Numbered from the stretch's first letter, positions 18,229 to 26,026 are shown. The stretch is 64,000 nucleotides of DNA from Micromonospora sp. NBC_01699 (GCF_036250065.1 NZ_CP109199.1:7004001-7068000), one strand, 5' to 3'. Notes: generated from the sequence alone by a model not told the origin. Translations and numbers: made by a program.

Positions 18229-18378
18229 ATGGCGAGTCAGTCATGGCGAGTCAGTCATGGCGAGTCAGTCATGGCGAGTCAGTCATGTGAGCCGAGCATG
18301 GTGAGTCAGTCAGGTCAGCCGAGCATGGAGCCGGGGATGGTGGGACGGGCATGGTGAGACGGGCATGGTGAGACGGGC
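18229..18378 (+). repeat. Degenerate 14-bp minisatellite over the TetR start
   Basis: About ten units. Four are identical (ATGGCGAGTCAGTC at 18229, 18243, 18257 and 18271), followed by 12-14-bp variants at 18285, 18298, 18312 and 18325, then ATGGTGRGACGGGC units at 18337, 18351 and 18365. Most units contain an ATG, and the last supplies the TetR start codon. Since 14 is not a multiple of three, changes in copy number would alter which upstream ATG is in frame. Confidence 0.85.
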
Positions 18379-18988
18379 GGAACAGTGGGCCGAGACCCGG
18401 CGCGCGCTGCTGGCGGAGGGCCGGCAACGGTTCGCCCGCGACGGCTTCCACGCGGTGGTGCTGGAGGAGGTCGCGCACGCCGTCGGCGTGACGAAGGGTG
18501 CGGCGTACCACCACTTCGGCAGCAAGGCCGGGCTGTTCCGCGCCGTGGTCGAACAGGCGCAACAGGAACTGGCGGACAGCGTGGCGGCCGCCGCAGACGC
18601 GTACGACGACCCGTGGCAGCAACTGCTCGCCGGCTGCCGGGCCTTCCTGACCGCCGGGTCGGATCCGGCGATCCGGCGGATCGTGCTGATCGACGCGCCG
18701 ACCGTGCTGGGCTGGAACGAGTGGCGGTCGATGGACGACTCCTCCTCCGCCCACCACCTGACCGAGGCGTTGAAGGCACTGATCACCGCCGGAATAATCG
18801 CCCCGCAGCCCGTCGAGCCACTGACCCGCCTACTCTCCGGCGCAATGAACGAGGCCGCCCTCTGGCTGGCCACCTCCCCCGACCCAACCGCCCCCAACAC
18901 CACCATGACCGCCCTAACCCACCTCCTAACCGGCCTCCTCCCCCTCCCCCCCCTCCCCTCCCCCCACCCCACCCCACTCGCGATCTAG
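18365..18988 (+). CDS. TetR/AcrR family transcriptional regulator
   Basis: A 207-residue repressor with an N-terminal HTH (FARDGFHAVVLEEVAHAVGV followed by TKGAAYHHFGSKAGLFRAVVE) and a divergent ligand-binding domain. The start is placed at the last ATG of a 14-bp tandem array, giving MVRRAEQWAETRRALL; there is no good ribosome-binding site and upstream ATGs in the array are possible. The C-terminus becomes Pro/Leu-rich (C-rich codons), and the TAG stop is the left arm of palindrome family A and also part of the CTAG duplicated by the IS inserted immediately after it. It probably represses itself and the VOC gene. Confidence 0.88.
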   Translation: MVRRAEQWAETRRALLAEGRQRFARDGFHAVVLEEVAHAVGVTKGAAYHHFGSKAGLFRAVVEQAQQELADSVAAAADAYDDPWQQLLAGCRAFLTAGSDPAIRRIVLIDAPTVLGWNEWRSMDDSSSAHHLTEALKALITAGIIAPQPVEPLTRLLSGAMNEAALWLATSPDPTAPNTTMTALTHLLTGLLPLPPLPSPHPTPLAI

Positions 18989-18996
18989 GCCGTGTT

Positions 18997-19323
18997 TCAA
19001 AAGTGATTGCTGTTTCCCTGAGCGTTGCGTTCTGCGGCGGCATGCCACCAGCCGGGCGGGGTCGGCCCGGTGACCGTCGCGGTCGGCTGGTCGGGATGCA
19101 GCCCGAGGCGGCGCAGAGCGGCAGCCTGGATACGGACGTCGAACCAGCCGTGCCAGTGACCATCAGGGCCAATACCGCAGGCCAGACCCCAGTAGACCTC
19201 GCTCGACTCGAAGGGCATCCAATCGATGCCCCGGTCACGCAGTCAAGCGCGGGCCGCAGCCAACGGCCGCGGACAGCCAGGGGTGTTCTCGTAGGCTGCG
19301 ATAGTGACCCAATCAGCGTTCAT
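18997..19323 (-). pseudogene. IS passenger gene interrupted by one in-frame stop
   Basis: Reading from ATG at 19323, 26 residues (MNADWVTIAAYENTPGC...) are followed by TGA (19245-19243) and then, in the same frame, about 80 further codons without a stop (LRDRGIDWMPFESSEVYWGL... ending NSNHF). The composition is protein-like on both sides, with many Trp, Tyr and His residues, so a single TGG-to-TGA change is likely. A shorter product could start at the internal ATG at 19218. The final stop TGA is supplied by the left terminal repeat. No family recognised. Confidence 0.6.
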
Positions 19324-19440
19324 GGTGACCATGATGCCTGGGCAGACCTTCTTGCGGCATGGCAGCTTCGCCGCCTGGCGGTGCATAGAAGGGGAGATCG
19401 TCGGATCCGAAGCTCGGCGTGTCGGTGATCGATAGACGGT

Positions 19441-19494
19441 GAGGTCTCCGGTAGGTGGTTCAACGACGAAGAAGAACCCATAACCGGAGACCTC
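19441..19494 (+). promoter_or_regulatory. Hairpin covering the transposase ribosome-binding site
   Basis: Perfect 12-bp arms GAGGTCTCCGGT (19441-19452) and ACCGGAGACCTC (19483-19494), with an inner GGTT/AACC stem. The GGAG ribosome-binding site at 19486-19489 is inside the right arm and the GTG start follows at 19495. Transcripts entering from outside would therefore be poorly translated, as described for other insertion sequences. Confidence 0.75.
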
Positions 19495-20400
19495 GTGGCC
19501 ACCTTAGCGGTGACGAGGCGACACGACCTGACCGACGCCCAGTGGGCGGCGCTGGTGCCGTTGCTGCCCAGGCCACGTGGGTCAGGACGTCCGCCGAAGT
19601 GGAGCAGACGGCAGTTGATCGACGGGATCCGGTGGCGGACACGGGTCGGCTCGCCGTGGCGGGACGTGCCCGCACTGTATGGGCCCTGGCAGACCATCTA
19701 CGGACTGTTCCGTCGGTGGCAGCGTGCCGGGGTCTGGCGGGACGTCGTCACCGGGTTGCAGGCGAGGGCGGACGCGGCTGGGTTGATCACTTGGGACGTC
19801 AGTGTCGACTCCACCAGTGCCCGCGCCCACCAGCACGCCGCCGGCGCCCGTACCCGCCCGGAGTTACAGGTCGAGTCCCCCGGTGGTGTCGATGACGAAC
19901 CCGACGATCACGCCCTGGGACGGTCCCGGGGTGGGCTGACCACGAAGCTGCATCTCGCCTGTGAGCAGGGACGCAAGCCGCTGTCGACGGTGTTGACCGC
20001 CGGACAGCGTGGGGACAGCCCGCAGTTCGTCCCAGTCCTGGCCGGTATCCGGGTTCCTCGCCCCGGCGCCGGCCGCCCCCGTACGCGACCGGACCGGGTC
20101 TTGGCCGACAAGGCATACAGCTCCCGCGCCAACCGCCTGTATCTGGCCCGTCGAGGGATCGCCGCGACCATTCCGATCAAGATCGACCAGGCCGCGAGCA
20201 GACAGAGGAAGGGCTCGAAGGGCGGAAGGCCACCAGCCTTCGACCCCATCACCTACCGGCAACGCCACGCCGTCGAATGCGGCATCAACCAGCTCAAACG
20301 CAACCGAGCCCTGGGCACCCGCTATGACAAACTCGCCGTCCGCTATCAGGCCACCGTGCACATCGCCACGATCAACGAGTGGCTCCGACCAGGCTTATGA
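19495..20400 (+). CDS. IS5-family DDE transposase
   Basis: A 301-residue transposase with the N-terminal DUF4096-like domain (LTDAQWAALVPLLPRPRGSGRPP), followed by the DDE core: Asp105 (WDVSVDSTSARAHQH), Asp205 (VLADKAYSSRANR) and Glu261 (RHAVECGINQLKRNRALGTRYDK). All three catalytic residues and the Y-(2)-R-(3)-E-(6)-K-type region are intact and the frame is uninterrupted, so the element may be active. The start is GTG with GGAG five bases upstream; the TGA stop lies at the inner edge of the right inverted repeat. Confidence 0.93.
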   Translation: MATLAVTRRHDLTDAQWAALVPLLPRPRGSGRPPKWSRRQLIDGIRWRTRVGSPWRDVPALYGPWQTIYGLFRRWQRAGVWRDVVTGLQARADAAGLITWDVSVDSTSARAHQHAAGARTRPELQVESPGGVDDEPDDHALGRSRGGLTTKLHLACEQGRKPLSTVLTAGQRGDSPQFVPVLAGIRVPRPGAGRPRTRPDRVLADKAYSSRANRLYLARRGIAATIPIKIDQAASRQRKGSKGGRPPAFDPITYRQRHAVECGINQLKRNRALGTRYDKLAVRYQATVHIATINEWLRPGL

Positions 20401-20501
20401 AACACGGCCTAGGGCAAATACGTGCTAGTTGATCTCTATCAACAACCATCTGCCCTAGATCGCGGGCGACTTGCGCGCGTACGCGGGGACGCGGGGGTGT
20501 T

Positions 20502-21428
20502 TTAGCGGGGGGTTTGGGTGTAATCGGTGAGGATGTCGTTGAGGACCAGCTTTTCTGCTGCCTGGCGGGCGGGGTGGAGTCCTCCGAAACCGGCGACGAC
20601 GATCAGCGCCTTCCACAGGGCCCAGGCACGTCCCCGGGTCCAGGTGTCGGGATCGACGTCGAGCGCGGCCCGGAACGCCTCGCGGCTCGGCCCGGAGAGC
20701 AGGGTCCAGGCGACCGTCACATCGCAGGCCGGGTCGCCAACGCCCGAACAGCCGAAATCGATGACGGCCGCCAACCGGCCGTCGCGGACCAGCAGGTTCC
20801 CGAGGGCGACATCACCGTGGAACCAGACCGGCGTACGTTCCCACTTCGTCCTGAGGGCCGCCTCCCACAGTGCCGTGGCCCTATCGCCGGGAATCCTGTC
20901 GCCCAGCTCGGCGATCGCCCGCCGGGTGTCGTCGTCGTACGTCTCCAACGGCCCGCCCCGGAACGCACTGTGCAGTCCCGGCGGCGGCCCGTCGCTCGCG
21001 TCGACCCGTTGCAGGGTGTTGAGGAAGCCGGCCAGGTCGGTGGCGAACTCGGTCAGGTCACGGATTCGGTCGAGACCCGCGATCTCACCCTCGATCCACC
21101 CGTAGACGGACCAGTTCAGTGGGTACCCCTCGCCCGGCACGCCCAACGCCAGCGGGGTCGGGATGGGTAGCGGCAGGTGTGGGGCGAGTTTGTGCAGGTA
21201 CCGGTGTTCCTTGGCGACCTGTGGCTCGTACCCCGGTCCGCTGGGCAGCCGGACGGTCATCTCGTCGCCGAGGTGGAAGGTCCGGTTGTCCCAGCCACCG
21301 GATTCGACGGGCCGGATCGAAAGCTGGGCCCAGCGTGGAAACTGTGCCCGGACCAGCCGCCGCACCAGCGCCACATCGATCGTCGGGAAGGCGTCGGCAT
21401 CCACCTGATCTATTTCGTCCCGGTCCAT
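20502..21428 (-). CDS. Aminoglycoside phosphotransferase family kinase
   Basis: A 308-residue APH/ChoK-fold kinase. Visible motifs are GGWDNRTFHLGDEMTVRLP (nucleotide loop), the Brenner motif VWFHGDVALGNLLV with the catalytic Asp, and VIDFGCSGVGDPACDVTVAW with the metal-binding Asp. Many proteins with this sequence type phosphorylate small metabolites rather than antibiotics, so resistance should not be assumed. ATG at 21428 (MDRDEIDQVDADAFPTIDV) is preferred. It converges on palindrome copy 2, and its last codons are C-rich on its own strand. Confidence 0.85.
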   Translation of the reverse strand: MDRDEIDQVDADAFPTIDVALVRRLVRAQFPRWAQLSIRPVESGGWDNRTFHLGDEMTVRLPSGPGYEPQVAKEHRYLHKLAPHLPLPIPTPLALGVPGEGYPLNWSVYGWIEGEIAGLDRIRDLTEFATDLAGFLNTLQRVDASDGPPPGLHSAFRGGPLETYDDDTRRAIAELGDRIPGDRATALWEAALRTKWERTPVWFHGDVALGNLLVRDGRLAAVIDFGCSGVGDPACDVTVAWTLLSGPSREAFRAALDVDPDTWTRGRAWALWKALIVVAGFGGLHPARQAAEKLVLNDILTDYTQTPR

Positions 21429-21490
21429 TCGACCAGAGTTGTGCCACCGTGAACGGGTTGCAAGCGATTTTGCCGGTACGCCGGCAGCCA

Positions 21491-21783
21491 TCACCGAGAA
21501 CTCGACCCATCAGATTCTCTGCCTGCGACCCGAAGCAACTCCACCGTCTCCGGGTGGCTGCCGCGTAGTGCCCAGCCGAGTGGTGAGTCGCCGCTCCCCC
21601 GGTCCTCGTGCAGGTCAGCGTCCGCACCGTGGGCGAGAAGTTCGCGTACGACGTCGGGGTGACCCCAGGCGCGGCCGCACACAGCGGCGCGCCCTGATCA
21701 CCGCGGTGCTGACCTGGCTACGCCGACTTCGACGAGGAAGCTCCGAGATGGCGGGCATCAAGTCTTTCCAGGTCCGCTTCCAT
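21491..21783 (-). pseudogene. Decayed ankyrin-repeat protein
   Basis: The end of the gene reads WGHPDVVRELLAHGADADLH and then GSHPETVELLRVAGRESDG, clear ankyrin-type sequence. Upstream, GAPLCAAA is in another frame, separated by a net +2 shift near 21675-21683, and the apparent N-terminus (MEADLERLDARHLGASSSKS) runs into a TAG. The remnant is about 95 residues, shorter than the small ankyrin proteins it resembles. Confidence 0.55.
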
Positions 21784-21836
21784 CACGTCCTGATTCAGCC
21801 CGCACGGGACTGACAGCCGATCGGCTCATCGCCGGA

Positions 21837-22004
21837 TCAGAAGTTGTTCCACGAGTTCCCCGGCCGCGCGGTGTTACGGCCGGAACGTACGCCGGCTCGT
21901 GCGCGGCGCCCGAGCAGCACGAGAACGGACAACAGCACGGCGATTCCGACGATCGGGATGCCGATCATCGCCATCACCACCAGCCACTCTTCCGACACGA
22001 TCAC
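21837..22004 (-). CDS. Small single-pass membrane protein
   Basis: A 55-residue protein starting from GTG (VIVSEEWLVVMAMIGIPIVG) with one transmembrane segment (about residues 8-30) and an Arg-rich tail. The GTG overlaps the DUF397 stop as GTGA, so it is probably translationally coupled to that gene. No homologous family recognised. Confidence 0.55.
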   Translation of the reverse strand: MIVSEEWLVVMAMIGIPIVGIAVLLSVLVLLGRRARAGVRSGRNTARPGNSWNNF

Positions 22005-22207
22005 CCACCTCGCTTCGCCGGGACGGCGCCGACGAACGCGCGCCACGCGGCCGGCGCGAGGGTCGGCACGCCACCGCCAGGGTTCTTCGTATCCCGTACG
22101 GCGACCACGCCCGGCAGGTTGTCCGCCACCTCGACGCAGTCGCCGCCGTTCTGGCTGCTCCGGCTGCTCCGGGTGCTCCCACGCGACTTTGCGCTGGTCA
22201 GATCCAT
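22001..22207 (-). CDS. DUF397 domain-containing protein
   Basis: A 68-residue protein with the standard DUF397 pattern: an early Trp/Ser-rich strand replaced here by STRSSRSSQNGGDCVEVADN, then VAVRDTKNPGGGVPTLAPAAWRAFV. These proteins are typically encoded next to XRE regulators with a DUF5753 sensor in actinomycetes and are thought to act with them in development. Here the partner just upstream is a pseudogene. ATG at 22207 is the only reasonable start. Confidence 0.85.
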   Translation of the reverse strand: MDLTSAKSRGSTRSSRSSQNGGDCVEVADNLPGVVAVRDTKNPGGGVPTLAPAAWRAFVGAVPAKRGG

Positions 22208-22221
22208 TTCTCCGCCACTTA

Positions 22222-22743
22222 TCAACTCGGTGGACTGTTGGGGGGCGACGCCCAGCCCGGGATGGAATCCCAAGCCTTGCGGATCCACATCAGACCGAAC
22301 GTTTCGTTCACCACCTGACCCTGCAACTGGGTGTCGAGATACACGACCTCTTCCCCGTCGGGCATGGTGGCAAGCACGAAGGGGCCGCTCAAACCAGCGT
22401 ACCCACCAACCGACGGTGGTATGACGCGCAAGCGGAGGCGTGGCGGATCGGCGCCGAGTTTCACCAGGTGGAGCGACTGCTGCCGGATCACCTCGGTCCC
22501 GCCCACCGACCGGTGCAGCATCCCCTCGTCGAGCATGGCCACGATCTGCGGGCGGCTTCTCCCGGCTGAGCACCGCCTGTCGCTCCAACCCGACGGTCAC
22601 CCCGTCGCTCAGCCTCGTCCGGCGGCGGCGGGCCGCCGTTGGCGAAGACCGCGTGGGCGTACGCCTCGATCTTCAACAACCCCGTCATGGCCAGGCGCTC
22701 ATAGAAGCCGCCGATTCGCAGTACGCGATCAGCGCCTTGGGGC
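22222..22743 (-). pseudogene. Decayed XRE-family regulator, DUF5753 part
   Basis: DUF5753 sequence is spread over several frames: PKALIAYCESAAS near 22740, YERLAMTGLLKIEAYAHAVF, LERQAVLSREKPP, then MAMLDEGMLHRSVGG through VIPPSVGGYAGLSGPFVLAT to the stop. At least three single-base shifts separate the pieces, two of them +1 insertions (around 22582-22595 and 22545-22550). The N-terminal XRE helix-turn-helix is missing. The 3' end lies 14 bp before the intact DUF397 gene, the usual pairing. Confidence 0.75.
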
Positions 22744-23478
22744 GTACTCGTGCATCGATTGCTATTACGACCACAATAGAGTGTCACTGGCGAAAACGCT
22801 CAAATTCAACTGAACCCGTACGGGCGTAACTACGGGGCCACCCCGACTTCCCCACCGATCCCCGCGGCGGCCCCTGCCACGACGCTCTCCGGGAGCCCCG
22901 TCATGCCCGACCCAGAATCCAACCCGGAAGGCGTTTCCGCAGCCCCAGACTGCCAACTCCCCGCCCTCGCCACCCCGCGAACCGACCGCCAACCCGCCGC
23001 CCACCAGCCAATACCCACCACCGCCGACGCCGACGAGTTGGATGGAGAAGGTCGAGCGGAGTGTCCGCCGACTCGACAGGCTCTCGGTGCTGAATGAGAT
23101 CACCGACGCACTACTAATCAACGTCGAACTATTTCTCAGTAAAGACCTCACACCAACCACCGCCAACCCGAACCGCTCCACATTGCATCAGGGCACGCCC
23201 AACTCGGGCAGGCCCGACCACCACCACTCAGCGACATGGCCAAGGCAGCCGACTACACCCGACTGGCGTACCAGCACGGACGTACGACGTACTCCTCGGG
23301 TTTTTGCCGCACCCGCTCCACGACGCGACAGGCGGCCAACGACGGCGGCCGAGCTGGGCGACGACCGCCGAGCGGTCGAGACCCCCGAGCACCGCACCGC
23401 CCCCACCCCCACCCCTGCCCCTGCCCCTGCCCCTGCCCCTGCCCCTGCACCCCACCCTCCCCACCCGAGCCCAACAGC
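22744..23478. other. Intergenic/decayed region with hexamer repeat
   Basis: No convincing gene. Short plus-strand open frames occur (for example from 22903 and 23042, the latter starting MEKVERSVRRLDRLSVLNEI), but composition and frame changes suggest remnants. The segment 23390-23470 is C-rich and contains a (CCCCTG)6 microsatellite at about 23412-23448, leading into palindrome family B copy 2. Confidence 0.45.
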
Positions 23479-23541
23479 CGTTGATCATGAAGTTAATGAC
23501 CGATTTTCGCCCTTGGCGGTGCGCTAACTTCATGATCAACG
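23479..23541. repeat. Dispersed palindrome family B, copy 2
   Basis: Perfect 17-bp arms CGTTGATCATGAAGTTA (23479-23495) and its complement (23525-23541), loop 29 nt. The left flank is a long C-rich tract and the right flank (23550-23590) is G-rich, as at the other copy near 6.1 kb. Confidence 0.85.
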
Positions 23542-23685
23542 AGTAGTTGGTGCGGGGTGGGGCGGTGGCGGGGGCGAGGGGAGAGGGCGGGCGGTACGGT
23601 GAGGGTGCTCGACGGGCCGGGGCGGGTCCCGTTCAGGGGACCGGTGTGATCGCCGAGCGTACGCAGCCGAGGGAGATGGGCACCG

Positions 23686-24093
23686 GTGACTCGATCAAAT
23701 ACCCAGCCGACGGTCGACGACGACATCGTGATGCTCACGGTGCCCGCCGACGGCGGGTATCTGGGGGTGCTGCGTACGGCGACCGCCGGTCTGGCCGCCC
23801 GGCTGCACTTCGCGCTGGACGAGATCGAGGATCTGCGGATCGCGGTGGACGAGGCGTGCGCGATGCTGCTCGCCATCGCCACCCGCGACGCCGAGCTTGA
23901 GTGCCGGTTCTCGGTCACCGACGACGCCCTCACCGTCGAGGTGACCGTGCCGACCACCTCGGGTGCCCGACTGCCGGCCGAGTCGTCGTTCGCCTGGAAG
24001 GTGCTGACCGCGCTGACCACGTCCGCCAACGCCACCGCCGATGGGCGGCAGGCGACGATCACCCTGCTCACCCGTCGCGCCGCCGAGTTCTGA
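23686..24093 (+). CDS. Anti-sigma-type HATPase (RsbW/UsfX-like)
   Basis: A 135-residue protein with the anti-sigma regulatory pattern: MLTVPADGGYLGVLRTATAGLAARL, the N-box region IEDLRIAVDEACAMLLAIA, and FAWKVLTALTTSANAT towards the end. The N-box lacks the usual Asn, as in several actinobacterial UsfX/RsbW proteins. These proteins hold SigB/SigF-type sigma factors inactive, but no sigma gene is adjacent here. GTG at 23686 follows GAGGGAG. Its partner must be encoded elsewhere if it functions in that way. Confidence 0.75.
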   Translation: MTRSNTQPTVDDDIVMLTVPADGGYLGVLRTATAGLAARLHFALDEIEDLRIAVDEACAMLLAIATRDAELECRFSVTDDALTVEVTVPTTSGARLPAESSFAWKVLTALTTSANATADGRQATITLLTRRAAEF

Positions 24094-24192
24094 ACCCGAC
24101 TGGAACACGAGCCGGGCCGGGCGCACGACGAACCCGGCCGGAACACGAGCCGGCCGGAACACGAGCCGGGCCGGAAAGCGAGCCGTGTGCGG

Positions 24193-24600
24193 TCAGCCGA
24201 CGCCGAGGGCGCGGGCGGTGGGGGCGCAGACCAGCAGGCCGATGACCAACACGCCGAGCGCCATCAGCGGGAGGCCGAGCCAGGCCAGCCCGCCCTGGAT
24301 CATGTAGTAGCCGACCGGCAGCAACATCAACTGGAGCACGATCGCGGGTGCGCGGGCACCGGCTCGACGCCGTACGAGCGCCCCGGCGAGCAGCCACAGG
24401 ACGAGCGCGCCGCCGACCGTGAAAGCGGTCACGAACAGTGCGTTCACCAGGTCGGTGGCGTCCGCGGTCAGGTCCGCGTAGATCAGGTAGGCGGCCAGCA
24501 ACCCGAGGCCGGTCGCCTCGCCGCGCAGCAGCCACACGGCCCAGCGCAGCGGACCGGGCACCAGGACAGATTCGCTGGTCACGGGTGAGTCGGTGGTCAC
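24193..24600 (-). CDS. Four-helix integral membrane protein
   Basis: A 135-residue hydrophobic protein with four predicted transmembrane segments (WAVWLLRGEATGLGLLAAYL; LFVTAFTVGGALVLWLLAGA; IVLQLMLLPVGYYMIQGGLA; GLPLMALGVLVIGLLV). GTG at 24600 is the likely start (VTTDSPVTSESVLVPGP). It is transcribed divergently from the lipid kinase gene, 43 bp away. No functional family recognised. Confidence 0.72.
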   Translation of the reverse strand: MTTDSPVTSESVLVPGPLRWAVWLLRGEATGLGLLAAYLIYADLTADATDLVNALFVTAFTVGGALVLWLLAGALVRRRAGARAPAIVLQLMLLPVGYYMIQGGLAWLGLPLMALGVLVIGLLVCAPTARALGVG

Positions 24601-24643
24601 GCGCGAAACGATACCCGCGCTTTGTCGCGGTACAGTGCCGCCC

Positions 24644-25594
24644 ATGCGGGCCCTTCTGGTGGTCAATCCCAAGGCCACCGCCACCAGCCAGCGCAGCCGG
24701 GACGTGCTCGTCCGGGCCCTGCGCAGCGAGGTCGACCTCACCGTCGAGTACACCCGGCGGCGGGACCACGCGGTCACCCTGGCCCGCGAGGCCGTACGGG
24801 ATGCGATGGACCTGGTCGTCACCCTGGGTGGCGACGGCACGGTCAACGAGGTGGTCAACGGGTTGATGACGGCCGAGCCGTCGACGGCCGACCCGGACCG
24901 TCCCCCGGCCGAGCGGCTGCCGGCACTGGCGGTGGTACCGGGTGGTTCGACGAACGTCTTCGCACGTGCACTGGGTCTGCCCCGGGAGTGGCCGGAGGCG
25001 ACCAGCGTGATCCTCGACGGCGTACGGCTGGGGCGGTTCCGGTCGGTGGGGCTGGGCCGGGCCGATGACCGCTACTTCACGTTCTGTGCCGGCTTCGGCT
25101 TGGACGCCGCAGTGATCCACCGGGTGGAGCAGGCCCGGCGACGGGGTCGGGTCTCCACCCCGTCGCTCTACCTGCGCGCGATGCTCACGCAGTACGCCGT
25201 CGGTTCCGAGCGCCGGCACCCGGACATCACGCTGGAGTTGCCGGACGGCGTGGTGGCGAACGAACTGGCCACCGTCGCGATCCAGAACACCGCCCCGTGG
25301 ACGTACATCGGCGACCGTGAGGTGAACCCGAACCCGGACGCGTCCTTCGACCTCGGGCTCGACGTGATGGCCGTACGCCGGCTCCGAGTGCCGAGTACCG
25401 CACGTACGGTGACGCAGCTGCTCTCGCGGAAAACTCAGCCGCACGGCCGCCAAATTCTTCGGATGCACGACCTGGAGGAGTTCTCCCTGGTCGCGGGTCG
25501 TCCGCAGGCGTTCCAGCTCGACGGGGACTACCTCGGCGAACGAGAAAAAGTTCGATTCGCCTCCGTAAGCGCCGCACTAAGAGTAATCTGCTAG
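24644..25594 (+). CDS. Diacylglycerol kinase family lipid kinase
   Basis: A 316-residue YegS/DgkB-fold kinase. It begins MRALLVVNPKATATS, carries the nucleotide-binding LGGDGTVNEVVNGLM, a second glycine-rich loop VVPGGSTNVFARALGLP, and CAGFGLDAAVIHRVEQ. Such enzymes phosphorylate diacylglycerol or related lipids at the membrane. It lies upstream of whiB1 on the same strand, but with 430 bp in between. The exact lipid substrate is unknown. Confidence 0.88.
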   Translation: MRALLVVNPKATATSQRSRDVLVRALRSEVDLTVEYTRRRDHAVTLAREAVRDAMDLVVTLGGDGTVNEVVNGLMTAEPSTADPDRPPAERLPALAVVPGGSTNVFARALGLPREWPEATSVILDGVRLGRFRSVGLGRADDRYFTFCAGFGLDAAVIHRVEQARRRGRVSTPSLYLRAMLTQYAVGSERRHPDITLELPDGVVANELATVAIQNTAPWTYIGDREVNPNPDASFDLGLDVMAVRRLRVPSTARTVTQLLSRKTQPHGRQILRMHDLEEFSLVAGRPQAFQLDGDYLGEREKVRFASVSAALRVIC

Positions 25595-26026
25595 CGCTGG
25601 GGTACAGCCTCCTCCATGGCCCCCTGAAAGCGAGCCGGACGAGGGGACGAGTGTCGGAAATGCCAGCAATGTCGCGTGGACTGTACTATATTGATCCTTG
25701 GCTGTGGCACGCCGGGTCCCGGCAAGCGCCGGAATTCGGACAAAAGGGTTGTGGGCTTGCTCACCCGTCCAGAGTTTTTCTGAGCGGTCCCCTTGACATC
25801 ACGGGAGTTCGTGAAAGTATTCACAAGCGAACTTGAGTTACCGGGACGTTGCCTCGAACTACCCGCTAAGCGAGTTGTTCACGCGGCGCTCCCAAGCGCA
25901 CAACAGCCTGCGCACGTGCTTGTCGAATCGATGGGTGTACACCGTCGGGATCGGCGCCACGGATGCATATAGGAAAAGATCCACGCTATCCACTGCCACC
26001 CACCCAGATTGAGGAGTGTTGCCGCC
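25595..26026 (+). other. Long regulatory leader of whiB1
   Basis: 432 bp without a gene and with lower GC than its surroundings. It contains the whiB1 control region: TTGACA at 25793-25798, two CRP-like palindromes, and about 200 bp of presumed 5' untranslated leader with small hairpins before the GAGGAG ribosome-binding site at about 26010. The exact -10 element is uncertain (AAGTAT at 25815-25820 has a 16-bp spacer). Confidence 0.6.
25750..25825 (+). promoter_or_regulatory. Two CRP-like sites upstream of whiB1
   Basis: Site 2 is CGTGAAAGTATTCACA at 25810-25825, one mismatch from TGTGA-N6-TCACA. Site 1 is TGTGGGCTTGCTCACC at 25750-25765, two mismatches. Centres are 60 bp apart. In M. tuberculosis the whiB1 promoter is known to be controlled by the cAMP receptor protein Rv3676 through two sites, so conservation is plausible. 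Confidence 0.6.

Larger units (their letters stand above)
18989..20408 (+). mobile_element. IS5-family insertion sequence, 1,420 bp
   Basis: Complete element with terminal inverted repeats: GCCGTGTTTCA at 18989-18999 and its complement ending at 20408, with weaker similarity beyond 11 bp. It is flanked by a 4-bp target duplication CTAG (18985-18988 and 20409-20412), which fits the YTAR target preference of IS5 elements. It carries a plus-strand DDE transposase and, on the minus strand, a small interrupted passenger gene. The stop codon of each gene lies in or beside the terminal repeat at its end. Confidence 0.93.
18979..20464. repeat. Dispersed palindrome family A, copy 2 (split by the IS)
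   Basis: The left arm CGCGATCTAG is at 18979-18988. The remainder runs from 20409 (CTAGGGCAAATACG) to the right arm TGCCCTAGATCGCG ending at 20464. Removing the IS and one CTAG copy restores a full element with 14-bp perfect arms and an inner GTTGAT/ATCAAC stem. Relative to copies 1 and 3 the outer arm differs, and both arms change together, so pairing is kept. Confidence 0.85.

Noticed and set aside
20502-21428. Antibiotic-resistance cargo mobilised by the IS
   Set aside because: The APH-like gene is outside the IS ends and has native composition; its sequence type does not indicate a known resistance enzyme.
22903-23527. Possible small genes between the XRE pseudogene and palindrome B
   Set aside because: Two short frames with partly protein-like sequence, but no good starts, a change of frame between them and low-complexity ends.
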